Source of the DNA: Gemmatimonadota bacterium
GTDB lineage: Bacteria; Gemmatimonadota; Gemmatimonadetes; Gemmatimonadales; Gemmatimonadaceae
Direction of reading: 5' to 3'
DNA: 32,449 bases
Assembly: GCA_003141205.1 (NCBI GenBank)
Contig: PLLD01000089.1
Coordinates: 1 to 32,449, forward strand
The notes beneath the pieces were generated by a model, which saw only the letters and a list, made by a program, of their open reading frames with translations, was not told where the DNA came from and searched no databases. Positions 16,544 through 25,367 of this stretch are shown in pieces. A program made the translations under genes and the position numbers. Every line of letters starts with the position of its first letter. Positions within the stretch are counted from its first letter, which is position 1.

Positions 16544-17604
16544 CTGGCGCTACTCGACCCGATGATGTGTCCGTCGCGCGCTCTCGCGATCTCGCCGCCA
16601 GCGCTCAGCGCGCTGTCGATGAGAAAACCAAGCCCCTGGGGTCTCTCGGTGACCTGGAGGCGTGGGCCATTCGCCTCGCCTGCATCCAGCGCACACTCAC
16701 GCCACGCATCGATCGCGCGCGGGTGCTGGTCTTCGCCGCCGACCATGGCGTTGCAGCCGAAGGGGTGAGCGCCTACCCCGCGCAGGTGACGACCGAGATG
16801 ATGCGCAACTTCGCGCGGGGCGGCGCGGCCATCAACGTTCTCTCCCGCGCCAACGACATCGACGTCGAGGTGATCGACGTGGGCGTCGATGCGGATCTGG
16901 CCGACCTACCCGGGATCACGCACGCGAAAGTCCGGCGCGGATCGCGCAACCTCCGGCACGAGCCCGCCATGACCACGGAGGAGTGCGACGCGGCGATCGA
17001 GGTAGGCCGTGCCGTCGCTCGCCGTGCCGCAGCCGATGGCGTGCGCGCCATCGGACTGGGAGAGATGGGAATCGCCAACACCACCGCGGCCGCGGCGCTC
17101 CTGAGCGCGCTCGCCAGCGCACACCCTGACGCGACGGTCGGTCGCGGGACCGGCATCGACGACGCTCGCCTCGTCCACAAGCGCGCCGTCGTCGCAGCCG
17201 CCCTCGCGCGCCACGCCGCGAACGTGACCGATCCCGCCGCGCCCCGCGCCGCCCTCACCTCTCTCGGCGGTCTCGAGCTCGCCGCGATCGCGGGGGCCGC
17301 TCTCGAAGCTCCAGCGCACGGCATCGCCGTCGTCGCCGATGGCTTCATCTCCTCGGTCGCAGTCCTCGCTGCGCTCCGGATCGAGCCGGCGATCGCGGGC
17401 CATATCTTCGTCGCCCACGAGTCGGCCGAAGCGGGCCACGGCGTCGCCATCGACGCACTGGGCGCCCGACCCATGCTCCGCCTCGGCCTACGACTCGGCG
17501 AGGGGACAGGCGCCGCGTTGGCGATCCCCCTCCTGCGATCCGCCGCCGTCATGCTGTCCGAGATGGCGACGTTCGCGGACGCCGGTGTGTCCCGCGAGAG
17601 CTGA
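16540..17604 (+). CDS. cobT: Nicotinate-nucleotide:dimethylbenzimidazole phosphoribosyltransferase
   Basis: Protein of 354 aa. CobT makes alpha-ribazole phosphate from a lower-ligand base (such as dimethylbenzimidazole) and nicotinate mononucleotide, for the nucleotide loop of cobalamin. The usual family motifs occur in order: LGSLGDLEAWAIRLACIQ, FAADHGVAAEGVSAYP, EVIDVGVDADL, LGEMGIANTTAAAALLSA, GRGTGIDDARL, HESAEAGH and LGEGTGAALAIPL. The Glu of the last motif (E321) matches the catalytic Glu317 of the Salmonella enzyme. The length is normal. The start ATG overlaps the M20 stop by 4 nt, and the end overlaps cobS by 20 nt. Confidence 0.97.
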   Translation: MTGATRPDDVSVARSRDLAASAQRAVDEKTKPLGSLGDLEAWAIRLACIQRTLTPRIDRARVLVFAADHGVAAEGVSAYPAQVTTEMMRNFARGGAAINVLSRANDIDVEVIDVGVDADLADLPGITHAKVRRGSRNLRHEPAMTTEECDAAIEVGRAVARRAAADGVRAIGLGEMGIANTTAAAALLSALASAHPDATVGRGTGIDDARLVHKRAVVAAALARHAANVTDPAAPRAALTSLGGLELAAIAGAALEAPAHGIAVVADGFISSVAVLAALRIEPAIAGHIFVAHESAEAGHGVAIDALGARPMLRLGLRLGEGTGAALAIPLLRSAAVMLSEMATFADAGVSRES

Positions 17605-18367
17605 GCCGGGAGCGCGCCCGATCCGCTCCCAGCTTCGCGCGGCCCGTGCCGCGCTCACCTTCCTCACGCGCCTCCCGCTCCGCGGCGACGTGTCTGATAT
17701 GGCGGAGCTCGCGCGCGGCACGATCTACTTCCCCCTGGTTGGCTCCCTCGTGGGCGCAGTGGGCGGTGGGGTCTATTGGATTGCGTCCGGCATCTGGCCC
17801 GCTTCGGTCGCGGTCGTGCTGTCCACCATGGCCACGGCCGCCCTCACCGGCGCCTTTCATGAGGACGCGCTCGCGGACGCGGCGGACGGATTCGGCGGCG
17901 GATGGGATCGCGAGCGCGTTCTCGCGATCATGCGCGACAGCCGCATCGGTGCCTACGGCGCGCTCGCGCTCATCCTGGTCGTCACGGCCAAGATCGCGGC
18001 GCTGAGCGCGCTCCCACGCATCGATGTCGTTCGCGCGCTCGTCGCCGGACACGCCCTTGCCCGCTGGTCCAGCTTACCCCTGCTCTGGCGTCTGCCGTAT
18101 GCGCGCGACTCCAGCGGAACCGCCACGCCATTCGTCGGCGGTGTGACGATCCCCCGGCTCACCGTCGGTACCGCGCTCACGTGCGCCGTTGTCATTTCCG
18201 TCCTCGGCTGGCACGCCCTTGGCCCTACAGTGGCCGCCTTCGGGCTCACCCTCGTCTCCGGCTGGTACTACCGGCGGCGTATCGGTGGCATCACGGGCGA
18301 TTGCCTCGGCGCCACCAATCAGTGCGTCGAGCTGGCGACGTATCTCGCGCTCGTCGCGATCGTTTAG
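17585..18367 (+). CDS. cobS: Adenosylcobinamide-GDP ribazoletransferase (cobalamin synthase)
   Basis: Protein of 260 aa, an integral membrane enzyme that joins alpha-ribazole (phosphate) to adenosylcobinamide-GDP, the closing step of cobalamin assembly. The conserved stretch FHEDALADAADGFGGG, then ERVLAIMRDSRIGAYGALAL, is unmistakable, and the late GGITGDCLGATNQ, which helps bind metal and substrate, is complete. About six hydrophobic helices are seen. No ATG is available before the conserved start (ALTFLTRLPL); the best start is the GTG at 17585 inside the end of cobT. CobU (guanylyltransferase) does not occur here, so its product must come from elsewhere in the genome or be made by CobY. 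Confidence 0.95.
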   Translation: MCPARAEPGARPIRSQLRAARAALTFLTRLPLRGDVSDMAELARGTIYFPLVGSLVGAVGGGVYWIASGIWPASVAVVLSTMATAALTGAFHEDALADAADGFGGGWDRERVLAIMRDSRIGAYGALALILVVTAKIAALSALPRIDVVRALVAGHALARWSSLPLLWRLPYARDSSGTATPFVGGVTIPRLTVGTALTCAVVISVLGWHALGPTVAAFGLTLVSGWYYRRRIGGITGDCLGATNQCVELATYLALVAIV

Positions 18368-18471
18368 ACGGCGTCGCTCAGGCTGGCAAAATTGAAGTCG
18401 CGCCCCCCCAACGGCGCTCATCCAAGTCGTCCTGCCATTCTATTGTCGCAGCTCACGGCGAGTGTGTGTGT

Positions 18472-19911
18472 TCACGCCGTCGTGGTCGGCGTGGTGCATC
18501 CTTTGTAGTTCGGGTTCGTGATCGGTGTCCCGCTCGCCCGCGTCGGCAACGTGAGGCTCACATCATTCCCGTAGTTCAGGATCGGCGTTGGGAGGTTGCT
18601 ATCATGCCCGTCGGGGAACGGTCCAACCGGGAATAGTGTCGCTTGGTCCCGGCCATACTGGCGGATCAACCGTCGCAGATCGCCGAGTCGTGTCCCGGTG
18701 CCGAAGAGCCAGAATGCACGCTCGCGAAACATCATATCCACTTGTCCATCCGCACTCAGGCCAATGGTCGAATCGGCATGAATGGGCGACTGTGACGTAT
18801 CGAACGCCACGTGCGTGCTGGCGGAATCCGCTCGGAGCGCGCTGAGATCGGCCGCCCATCCGCCGACGTCGTTCGTGTGCAACGCGACCTCGGCCTCGAT
18901 GAGCCGCGCCTCGACTCCCGTGGCGAGGGGAACCAGTGTCGAGGGGAATGCCCCGAACTTCATCGGGTAATACCACGTACCCGGCGTGACGCCGGTATAT
19001 GTTGCGCCGCACGTCAACGCGATCGTGCTGTCCACGACGACCCGAGGATCGTGGGCCGAGACAAAGCCCAGACCGTTTCCCCCCTCGTGATCGGCCACGT
19101 TGGTCAGGCCGCAGGGCTGAGACGGCCCATAATAGAGGTAGTTATTGGCATACAGATTCACGACATAGGGCGCGCCTTGGTCGGTCGTGGCTTCGAGCTC
19201 GGTGTTGTAGACGAACCCCGTTGCCACGCCCGACACGGCGCTTGCCGCGATCGCGTATTCATTGCGGTCGAGCCGAGCGCGCCCGAGACCGATCCCGGCC
19301 AGCGAGAGGACCGTGTCGCTCCCACTCGCGTGGGTGATCGCCGAATCGAAATGCGCTTCGGCGACGGCGAGGAGGGAATCGGTCGTGAGCGGCATTCCGT
19401 AGACAATGCCGCCGTCCGCGATGATATAACTGAGGGGCACACCCGCGCAGTAGTCCTCCGCCATGAACAGCTCGCCGTACGCGATCAGCGCGTAGGCCTC
19501 GCCGATCCTCGCCGCGCCGGCGGATGGATCGTACTGCCGTAACCCGCCGACCACCTGGAGGAGTGTCGATCGCGTCTGGAGGATGCTGGCAAGCGCGGCG
19601 TCCCCCACCTCCGAGAATCCGCCCTGCGCCGTCGTCATCCGGGCGTCGACGTTGGCTCCGGGCGCGAAAACGGCGCCCCACGAGAACTCATCCGACAACA
19701 CGCCGGACCATTGCATCAGGTTGTTGGCGCCGGCCAAGGCGGCGAACATCTGCCCTCGCGCGCCAATGAACTCGCTTTCGACGCCGGCTGCGTTCTTGAC
19801 CGCACCCGATCCAACGACATTCGCCGGCGGTGGAACGCTCAGCACATCACTCGGCCGACAGGCAAACGTAGCGGCGGCCAAGACGACGACGATCGCGCAT
19901 AGTGCTCGCAT
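18472..19911 (-). CDS. SusD/RagB-family outer-membrane lipoprotein
   Basis: Protein of 479 aa. The lipoprotein signal ends AAATFAC with C18 as the lipidated residue. After an N-terminal segment that places it at the outer leaflet come tetratricopeptide-like helices typical of SusD: FIGARGQMFAALAGANNLMQWSG, ARIGEAYALIAYGELFMAEDYC, LLAVAEAHFDSAI, and the late EARLIEAEVALH and DMMFRERAFWLFGTGTRLGDLRRLI. SusD proteins lid the SusC pore and grip the substrate. The substrate (glycan, peptide or other) cannot be told, because no degradative enzyme sits in the module. The start is 2 nt after the SusC stop, so the pair is co-translated. Confidence 0.92.
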   Translation of the reverse strand: MRALCAIVVVLAAATFACRPSDVLSVPPPANVVGSGAVKNAAGVESEFIGARGQMFAALAGANNLMQWSGVLSDEFSWGAVFAPGANVDARMTTAQGGFSEVGDAALASILQTRSTLLQVVGGLRQYDPSAGAARIGEAYALIAYGELFMAEDYCAGVPLSYIIADGGIVYGMPLTTDSLLAVAEAHFDSAITHASGSDTVLSLAGIGLGRARLDRNEYAIAASAVSGVATGFVYNTELEATTDQGAPYVVNLYANNYLYYGPSQPCGLTNVADHEGGNGLGFVSAHDPRVVVDSTIALTCGATYTGVTPGTWYYPMKFGAFPSTLVPLATGVEARLIEAEVALHTNDVGGWAADLSALRADSASTHVAFDTSQSPIHADSTIGLSADGQVDMMFRERAFWLFGTGTRLGDLRRLIRQYGRDQATLFPVGPFPDGHDSNLPTPILNYGNDVSLTLPTRASGTPITNPNYKGCTTPTTTA

Positions 19912-19913
19912 GA

Positions 19914-22900
19914 TCACAGCCCGAGATTGAGTCGGAATACCCAATACCGCAGGAGGGGCACCGAGGCGGGGCCGTCCCCGCGGATATCGTTATTCACATA
20001 GAAGGATGTGCTTGAGTAGAACTGAGATTGTCCTACGTTCTCGCCCGCAACCTCCGGATCCGGACCGGTATACCGCGTCCACAACGCGAGATTGCGCACG
20101 GCCGCCGTCACGCTGACACTCTGGAGGCGGATCACGTCGACCCAGTGGTGTGGCACGGCATACGTCACCCCGAGCTCGCGGATTCGCAGGAAGCTTCCGT
20201 CTTCGATCAGTCCCGTGGGACTACGGCTGCAGCAGAGCCAGCCTTCCAACGCCCTCGCCTGTAGCGCCAATGGGGCGGTCGGATCATTCTGCTCGCGCAG
20301 CGTCAAGACAGTGCTTGCAAAGCCCGCGTTTACGTTGTTGACCTTGTATCCGCCTCGGTAGTCTGCCAGCGCATTGATCGTGAGCGCGCCGCGCAAGAGC
20401 CCCAGTTGCGTCGAGACCGACACCTCGCGGGTGGGCAGACTCGGTCCCGCATACGAGATGGAGTCGGCGATCGTCTCCTCGCTCGGCTCGATCACCCCAT
20501 CCCGATTGGCATCGGCGAAATGCGTCTGCAACCCCCAATAGCCATATAGCGGATACCCAGCAACCTGTTGCTGCCCGCTGAAACCGAGTGCCTGCGGCGG
20601 AACGCCGGGGGCCAGGTGCAGCAGCTTGTTGTTGTTGACCGAGCCCGCGACCGTGACATTCCACATCACGCGGGGCGTCTGCACGACGCCAACGGTCACG
20701 AGGGCCTCGGCACCGGTGTTTCGTACGGCGCCCAGATTGACCTGGTACAGGTATTGGCCGAGGTCGAAGCCAAGCGTCTGGTTGTACAGCGCGTCCTGTG
20801 TGGTCTTCGAGTAGCCCGTGAGCTCGACACTCACGCGATTCTGCCAGAGTCCGATGTCGAGACCCCCCTCGTATTCGACCGACCGTTCTGGACGAAGGTT
20901 GGGGTTCCCTGGTGTGCTGATTGTCGTGGAGGAGACGGGCGCGCCGTTGACCCATGTCGCGTTGGGCGCATACAGCTCGAGCGCCGCACCGTTGTTCGGT
21001 TGTACACCCGATTCACCGAGCGCCCCGCGCAGCCGTACCGTCAGGGTTCTGTCGTCTACCGCGAGCCAGGACACGCTCGCCTTGGGATACGCGGCGGTGC
21101 TATAGGAGTACCCGAATCCGCTCCCGGCGTCCACGCGCAACGCACCGGTGAGGAACAGGCGATCGGAGATGCCGATCTGCTCCTCAGCGTACCCACCGAG
21201 CGTCCCGGTCCGATCGGCTGTCTGTGAGATTCGCGGATTCACCGACCCATTGAGCGTCAGATTGCTGGGCGGCAGACCGTATGCGGAAGCCTGTATTCCC
21301 TGTGTGCGCGTATCCACCATCTGTAGTCCAAGCGACGTGATGGCCCGCACCCGGCGCGTCAGCGCCGCGGTTGCGGATGCCCGTAGATCCACCGAGTAAA
21401 TGTCGGTTGTACTGTTATCAATAATGAGATAGCCAACATCGTTGCCGACGCCGAAAGCGGCGAGGCCGGCCTGAGGAAGGTTGAGATGCTGCTCTCGCCG
21501 GGAACCGTGATCCAGCCCGACGGTTCCGTGCGCTACCAGCCAGCCTTCGGGTCGCCAGTTCGCCGTCAACCCGCCGGTCAGGCGGTCCACCTGTTGGCTC
21601 TGCAGCGCACCAATGTTTGCCAGGGCACCGTTATAACTGGGGCCGTATCCGTACCCGTAGGCGGAATCCGCTAGTACGGGGCCACTCGTTATAGCCAGAG
21701 ACAGCGGCGGCGTCACCTGGTACGTCGATAGGTACGCGCCTGTCGCGGTCAGGTCCGCCGTCTGACCCAGTTTAATCGACGTATTCGTTCGGACCGACCG
21801 CTGGTCCTCGCTATTCGGATTGAGTACGGAGGCGGGGAACCCCAGCGCGTCAGCCTGTGCCCGGAAAATCGGGGGCACCCGCGTGACCCCGGTTTCATTG
21901 GACAGGCCGGCCGCCACGTAATACCGAAGTGTTTCCGATCCGCCTCCCACTGACAGATCGTACTTGCTGCGCGTTCCGGTGCCGAAGAGCGAATACCGCG
22001 GATTATTCAGTGGATTGAAGTGGGTAATGCTGTCGACCACGCACGTTCCGTAGGTCGTCCCGTAGTTATACGGCGGCCCGAAAGGCGCATCTAACCCGTC
22101 GAAGGGCGGAACGAGCGCGCACTGAGTGGCGGTGCCCGTGCCGTCCGTCGTATGCCCCCAGCTGTAGTAGAACTCGGGGAAGCTGACGGGGACGCGACTT
22201 GCAGTCTGCTCCGCCGATGCCTGCCACGTGGGCCGGCCGGCCGTCCCCCTCTTGGTGGTGATGACGATGACGCCATTCGCCGCGTCGGTGCCATACTCGG
22301 TCGATGCGGCGGGGCCTTTGAGGATGTCGATCGTCTCGATCTGGCTGAAATCGATGTCGTTGAGACGACTGGGAGAGGGCGCGAAGCTGCCCGAGACCGC
22401 CACCACCCCGCCTGGCGTGTTGTCCTGCCGCACGCCGTCGACGATGAGGATCGGATCGCTTTGCAGGACGACACTGCTCTGCCCGCGAATCCGGATCGCC
22501 TCTCCGCTCCCGGTCAGACCGCCGGTCTCCACGATCTGCACACCGGGCGCTCGGGCCGAAATGAGATCCGTGACGCTCGTTATGGGCGCTGTCGGAGTGA
22601 TCGAATCGGCGTTGATGCTCGAGATCACATTGCCGACCTCGTAGCGCCGCTGCTCCCCCACCGCCGTCGTCACGACTTCGTCCAGCTTGGTCGGAGCGGC
22701 GGCGAGCGCGAAGTCGGTCGTCGTCGTCTGGTCACTCGTCACGACGACGTCTTTCGTCAGCGACTGATAACCGACGCGGCGCCCCGTGACGTGATACATC
22801 CCGGGCGCGACCCCTGCGATCGTGTACCGCCCGTCGGTGCCGGACACGGCGCTGAGCGACAGCCCCTCGATTCGAACGGAGACCTGCGCTAACGGCGACT

Positions 22901-23408
22901 GCAGGATGCCGTCGATCACGTGCCCGGTGATCTGCCCCGTGTTTTGCGGGGCCGCGACGAAGGCGCCGGCCCCGACGGACGCGCCCGCGCGGAGCGTGAT
23001 CCAGCCACTTGGTGACACCACCACGTCCACTCGCGTATCCCGAAGCAGCAGCGCGAGAGCATCGCCGACCGTGATGTTGTCGGTCGTGAGCGACACCCGC
23101 ATCTCCACCGGAACCTGGTCGCGGCTATAGGTGAGCCGGATTCCCGTTTGGGCACTGATCTCCTTCAGAGCCTCGCCCAGCGTTCCGTGCTGCACATGCA
23201 GCGCGATCTTTTGCCCGAGCACCCGAGCTCGCACCGCCGTCGTCTCATCTGTCGTCTCATCTCCGGTCGCGGCAGGGATCGCCCGAGGGGCCGGCTCTTG
23301 GGCCCGCACACCGCCGGCCATCGAGGCAAGCAGTCCGGCGGTCGCACCACAGGCGCGGATGCCGCGCCATGGCATGGTCGCTCTGATTCCGTGAGTCGAC
23401 ATGGTCAT
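19914..23408 (-). CDS. SusC/RagA TonB-dependent receptor with N-terminal STN signalling domain
   Basis: Protein of 1164 aa. Signal peptide at about 15-36 (cleaved after GGVRAQ), an STN (secretin/TonB short N-terminal) domain at ~67-140 (LGEALKEISAQTGIRLTYS), a carboxypeptidase-regulatory-like domain ~159-236 (ITGHVIDGILQSPLAQVSV), a TonB box around KLDEVVTTA (~241-249), then the plug with LISARAPGVQIVETGG, RIRGQSSVV and ILIVDGVRQDN, then the long SusC barrel (KGPAASTEYGTDAANGVIVITT). The STN domain signals ligand occupancy to the FecR regulator next door. The start is ATG 23408, whose ATGA overlaps the fecR stop; a second ATG follows two codons on. It imports an unknown ligand with the SusD partner. 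Confidence 0.94.
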   Translation of the reverse strand: MTMSTHGIRATMPWRGIRACGATAGLLASMAGGVRAQEPAPRAIPAATGDETTDETTAVRARVLGQKIALHVQHGTLGEALKEISAQTGIRLTYSRDQVPVEMRVSLTTDNITVGDALALLLRDTRVDVVVSPSGWITLRAGASVGAGAFVAAPQNTGQITGHVIDGILQSPLAQVSVRIEGLSLSAVSGTDGRYTIAGVAPGMYHVTGRRVGYQSLTKDVVVTSDQTTTTDFALAAAPTKLDEVVTTAVGEQRRYEVGNVISSINADSITPTAPITSVTDLISARAPGVQIVETGGLTGSGEAIRIRGQSSVVLQSDPILIVDGVRQDNTPGGVVAVSGSFAPSPSRLNDIDFSQIETIDILKGPAASTEYGTDAANGVIVITTKRGTAGRPTWQASAEQTASRVPVSFPEFYYSWGHTTDGTGTATQCALVPPFDGLDAPFGPPYNYGTTYGTCVVDSITHFNPLNNPRYSLFGTGTRSKYDLSVGGGSETLRYYVAAGLSNETGVTRVPPIFRAQADALGFPASVLNPNSEDQRSVRTNTSIKLGQTADLTATGAYLSTYQVTPPLSLAITSGPVLADSAYGYGYGPSYNGALANIGALQSQQVDRLTGGLTANWRPEGWLVAHGTVGLDHGSRREQHLNLPQAGLAAFGVGNDVGYLIIDNSTTDIYSVDLRASATAALTRRVRAITSLGLQMVDTRTQGIQASAYGLPPSNLTLNGSVNPRISQTADRTGTLGGYAEEQIGISDRLFLTGALRVDAGSGFGYSYSTAAYPKASVSWLAVDDRTLTVRLRGALGESGVQPNNGAALELYAPNATWVNGAPVSSTTISTPGNPNLRPERSVEYEGGLDIGLWQNRVSVELTGYSKTTQDALYNQTLGFDLGQYLYQVNLGAVRNTGAEALVTVGVVQTPRVMWNVTVAGSVNNNKLLHLAPGVPPQALGFSGQQQVAGYPLYGYWGLQTHFADANRDGVIEPSEETIADSISYAGPSLPTREVSVSTQLGLLRGALTINALADYRGGYKVNNVNAGFASTVLTLREQNDPTAPLALQARALEGWLCCSRSPTGLIEDGSFLRIRELGVTYAVPHHWVDVIRLQSVSVTAAVRNLALWTRYTGPDPEVAGENVGQSQFYSSTSFYVNNDIRGDGPASVPLLRYWVFRLNLGL

Positions 23409-24535
23409 TTGCTCGGTGTGCTCTGGGTGGTCACCAGTGGCGCGCGACTGGCGGGCACCCCGCGATCCGCCGCACCGACCCGCCGGCGGAGAATCACCTT
23501 GCGCCCGGTCCGCTCGTACTGCGCACCCACGGCTTGCGAGATCGCATCCAGAACCTCGTCCGCGGGATCGTCCCCAAACGCGGCGGTCAACCGCCGGCTC
23601 CCCAAGGTCGAATCGGCCAGCACGATCTCGAGATCCAATGCGCGAGCGAGTGTGCGCGCGGCTTCGCGCAATGGCGTGTCCTCGAACACCAGCCGCCCCT
23701 GCGACCAGGCGAGATCCGGCGAGACGTCGGTGCCGCGCGTGACCGACATGTGGCCGGAGGCATCGATCGAGGCGCGATCCCTGGCGCGCAACTCTGTCCC
23801 GCCGAGCATGACCTCGCCCTCCGAAACGGCGACCCGCTCGCTCGGATCCCCTGCGTAAGCTGCGACCACGAATGTCGTGCCGACATCTCGGACGGTTGTG
23901 CGCTCGGTACGGACGGCGAACGGGTGCCGAGTGTCGTGCACGACCGCGAACAGCGCCTCGCCGTCGAGCTCCACAATGCGCTCGGAGCGCCCGAAATCCA
24001 GCGGCACGCGGACACGTGTCGCGGGTCCCAGCATGAGCTGCGTACCATCGTGTAGCGTCACCGTCGCCCGATTCCCCGCCGCAGTCGTGAACTCGCGGAA
24101 CTGCTGGCTTGCGGGCGACCGCGTCGCGACCGACCAGCCCAGGGCGATCACCAACCCTGCGGCGACCGCCCATCCCATCCGGCGCGCGGACGGCGCGGCC
24201 GACAACGCGGCGAGGTACGTCGGTCGCGGGGAATCGATCGGCGCGCCGATCCGGCGAATGCCGGGCGCGCTGTTGGCCCAGTCGCGCCCGCTCGCCTGCG
24301 GTTGCGCGGTCGAGGGGCCCAACCCGAGACGCGCATGCATCGCGCCCCATGAAGTCGCGGGATCGAACGACGCGCTTCCGGCCGCGCGCGCGTCAGCGAT
24401 ATGGCGCAGCGATTCGACGTACTCCTTTCGCTCGGGCGCGCCGTCCATCCACTCCAGGACGCGCTGCCGCTCCGCCGGACTGCAGGCATCCGACAAATAG
24501 CGAAGGACGAGGGGCCAATCGATCTCAGATTTCAT
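23405..24535 (-). CDS. FecR-type transmembrane anti-sigma regulator
   Basis: Protein of 376 aa. Residues ~1-50 form the cytoplasmic sigma-binding part (DWPLVLRYLSDACSPAERQRVLEWMDGAPERKEYV). A single membrane helix lies at ~121-138 (GWAVAAGLVIALGWSVAT). The periplasmic FecR domain (~147-245) has TVTLHDGTQLMLGPATRVRVP, ELDGEALFAVVHDTRHPFAVRT and VRDVGTTFVVAAY. A C-terminal STN-like or DUF4974 region (~275-350, DTPLREAARTLARALDLEIVL) should contact the STN domain of the SusC protein. It carries the signal to the ECF sigma gene 79 bp upstream. It ends in an ATGA overlap with susC. Confidence 0.95.
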   Translation of the reverse strand: MKSEIDWPLVLRYLSDACSPAERQRVLEWMDGAPERKEYVESLRHIADARAAGSASFDPATSWGAMHARLGLGPSTAQPQASGRDWANSAPGIRRIGAPIDSPRPTYLAALSAAPSARRMGWAVAAGLVIALGWSVATRSPASQQFREFTTAAGNRATVTLHDGTQLMLGPATRVRVPLDFGRSERIVELDGEALFAVVHDTRHPFAVRTERTTVRDVGTTFVVAAYAGDPSERVAVSEGEVMLGGTELRARDRASIDASGHMSVTRGTDVSPDLAWSQGRLVFEDTPLREAARTLARALDLEIVLADSTLGSRRLTAAFGDDPADEVLDAISQAVGAQYERTGRKVILRRRVGAADRGVPASRAPLVTTQSTPSK

Positions 24536-24614
24536 CGGCGGTGGTAGCTGTGGACATCACAGCCTCAGACACCCGAACCCGATTTACCCCACCGGCAGGC
24601 CCCCCCTCAGAACG

Positions 24615-25244
24615 CTACAGGAATCCGGTAAGCTCTTCGCGCAACGCCTTGAACGCTCGACGTAGCGTGTTCTCGACCGATTTGGCCGAGATCCCCATGG
24701 CGGCCCCGATCTCGGCATGCGAGAGCTGGCCGCGCCAGCGCAGATCGAACGCTTCGCGCTGGCGAACGGGCAGGCGCTGCATGGCCCGATCCAATGCGGC
24801 GTGCAGCTCGTCCTCGTACATCTGCCGGTCCGCGCCACGCGGACCCTGCCCCATTCCCGTAATCCCGCTCTCATGCTCCGCACGCTTGCGCCAGCGCTGC
24901 GCCACCCGCTCGGCGCGAACCCAATTGAATGCCCGGTTGCGTGCGGCGCCAAAGAGATACCGCTGTATGCTCCCGTCAAGCCACCACGTCGCCCGCTGGC
25001 GCCACACCTTCGCCAGCAGATCCTGGACGATCTCCTCCGCCACCGCCGGAGACTGGACGTAGCCCAGTACGAATGCGCACAGCGGCTGATAAAAAGCGAA
25101 GTACAGATCTCTGAACGCGATTTCGTCGCCAGCGCGGATCTGCTCCACGAGCGTGCGTCCGTCCCCTACTACCGGACGCGACGCGCTCGGCGCCGTATCG
25201 GGAACGGCTACGCGATCGGACCGTGAGACGCCGCGAGGACGCAT
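24615..25244 (-). CDS. ECF sigma factor (FecI-like), first gene of the SusCD module
   Basis: Protein of 209 aa. Region 2: FRDLYFAFYQPLCAFVLGYVQSPAVAEEIVQDLLAKVWRQR, with RYLFGAARNRAFNWVRAERV after it. Region 4: ALDRAMQRLPVRQREAFDLRWRGQLSHAEIGAAMGISAKSVENTLRRAFKALRE. This is the usual ECF layout for sigma factors paired with FecR. I chose the ATG at 25244; TTG 25259 and GTG 25256 behind a GGAG lie just upstream and could be used instead. It should activate the SusCD genes, and perhaps its own promoter, when ligand is bound. The divide from the B12 side is the candidate promoter and the cobD/cobC relic. Confidence 0.93.
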   Translation of the reverse strand: MRPRGVSRSDRVAVPDTAPSASRPVVGDGRTLVEQIRAGDEIAFRDLYFAFYQPLCAFVLGYVQSPAVAEEIVQDLLAKVWRQRATWWLDGSIQRYLFGAARNRAFNWVRAERVAQRWRKRAEHESGITGMGQGPRGADRQMYEDELHAALDRAMQRLPVRQREAFDLRWRGQLSHAEIGAAMGISAKSVENTLRRAFKALREELTGFL

Positions 25245-25317
25245 ACGCTGGGCCACCAACTCCGAGCGAATCAGATGGAGATCGCCGCGACGGGATGCCC
25301 GCGCGACTTGGGCGCCT

Positions 25318-25347
25318 ACTATAGCGCTAGGTGGGCTCGGCGCGCAA
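25318..25347 (-). promoter_or_regulatory. Candidate promoter of the sigma/FecR/SusCD operon
   Basis: Reading the minus strand, TATAGT (25323-25318) is one base off TATAAT and lies 18 bp after TTGCGC (25347-25342). It is in the 108-bp gap between the relic and the sigma gene, ~75 bp before the start codon. An 8-bp palindrome TAGCGCTA covers 25322-25329. Only a sequence guess; an ECF-type promoter would look different. Confidence 0.35.
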
Positions 25348-25367
25348 CAAATGAGGTGAGCGGCACA

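Noticed and set aside
18455-18480. Possible two-way terminator between cobS and the SusD gene (ACGGCG/CGCCGT stem)
   Set aside because: Only 6 bp with a 14-nt loop, no T-run, and the right arm is inside the SusD coding end.
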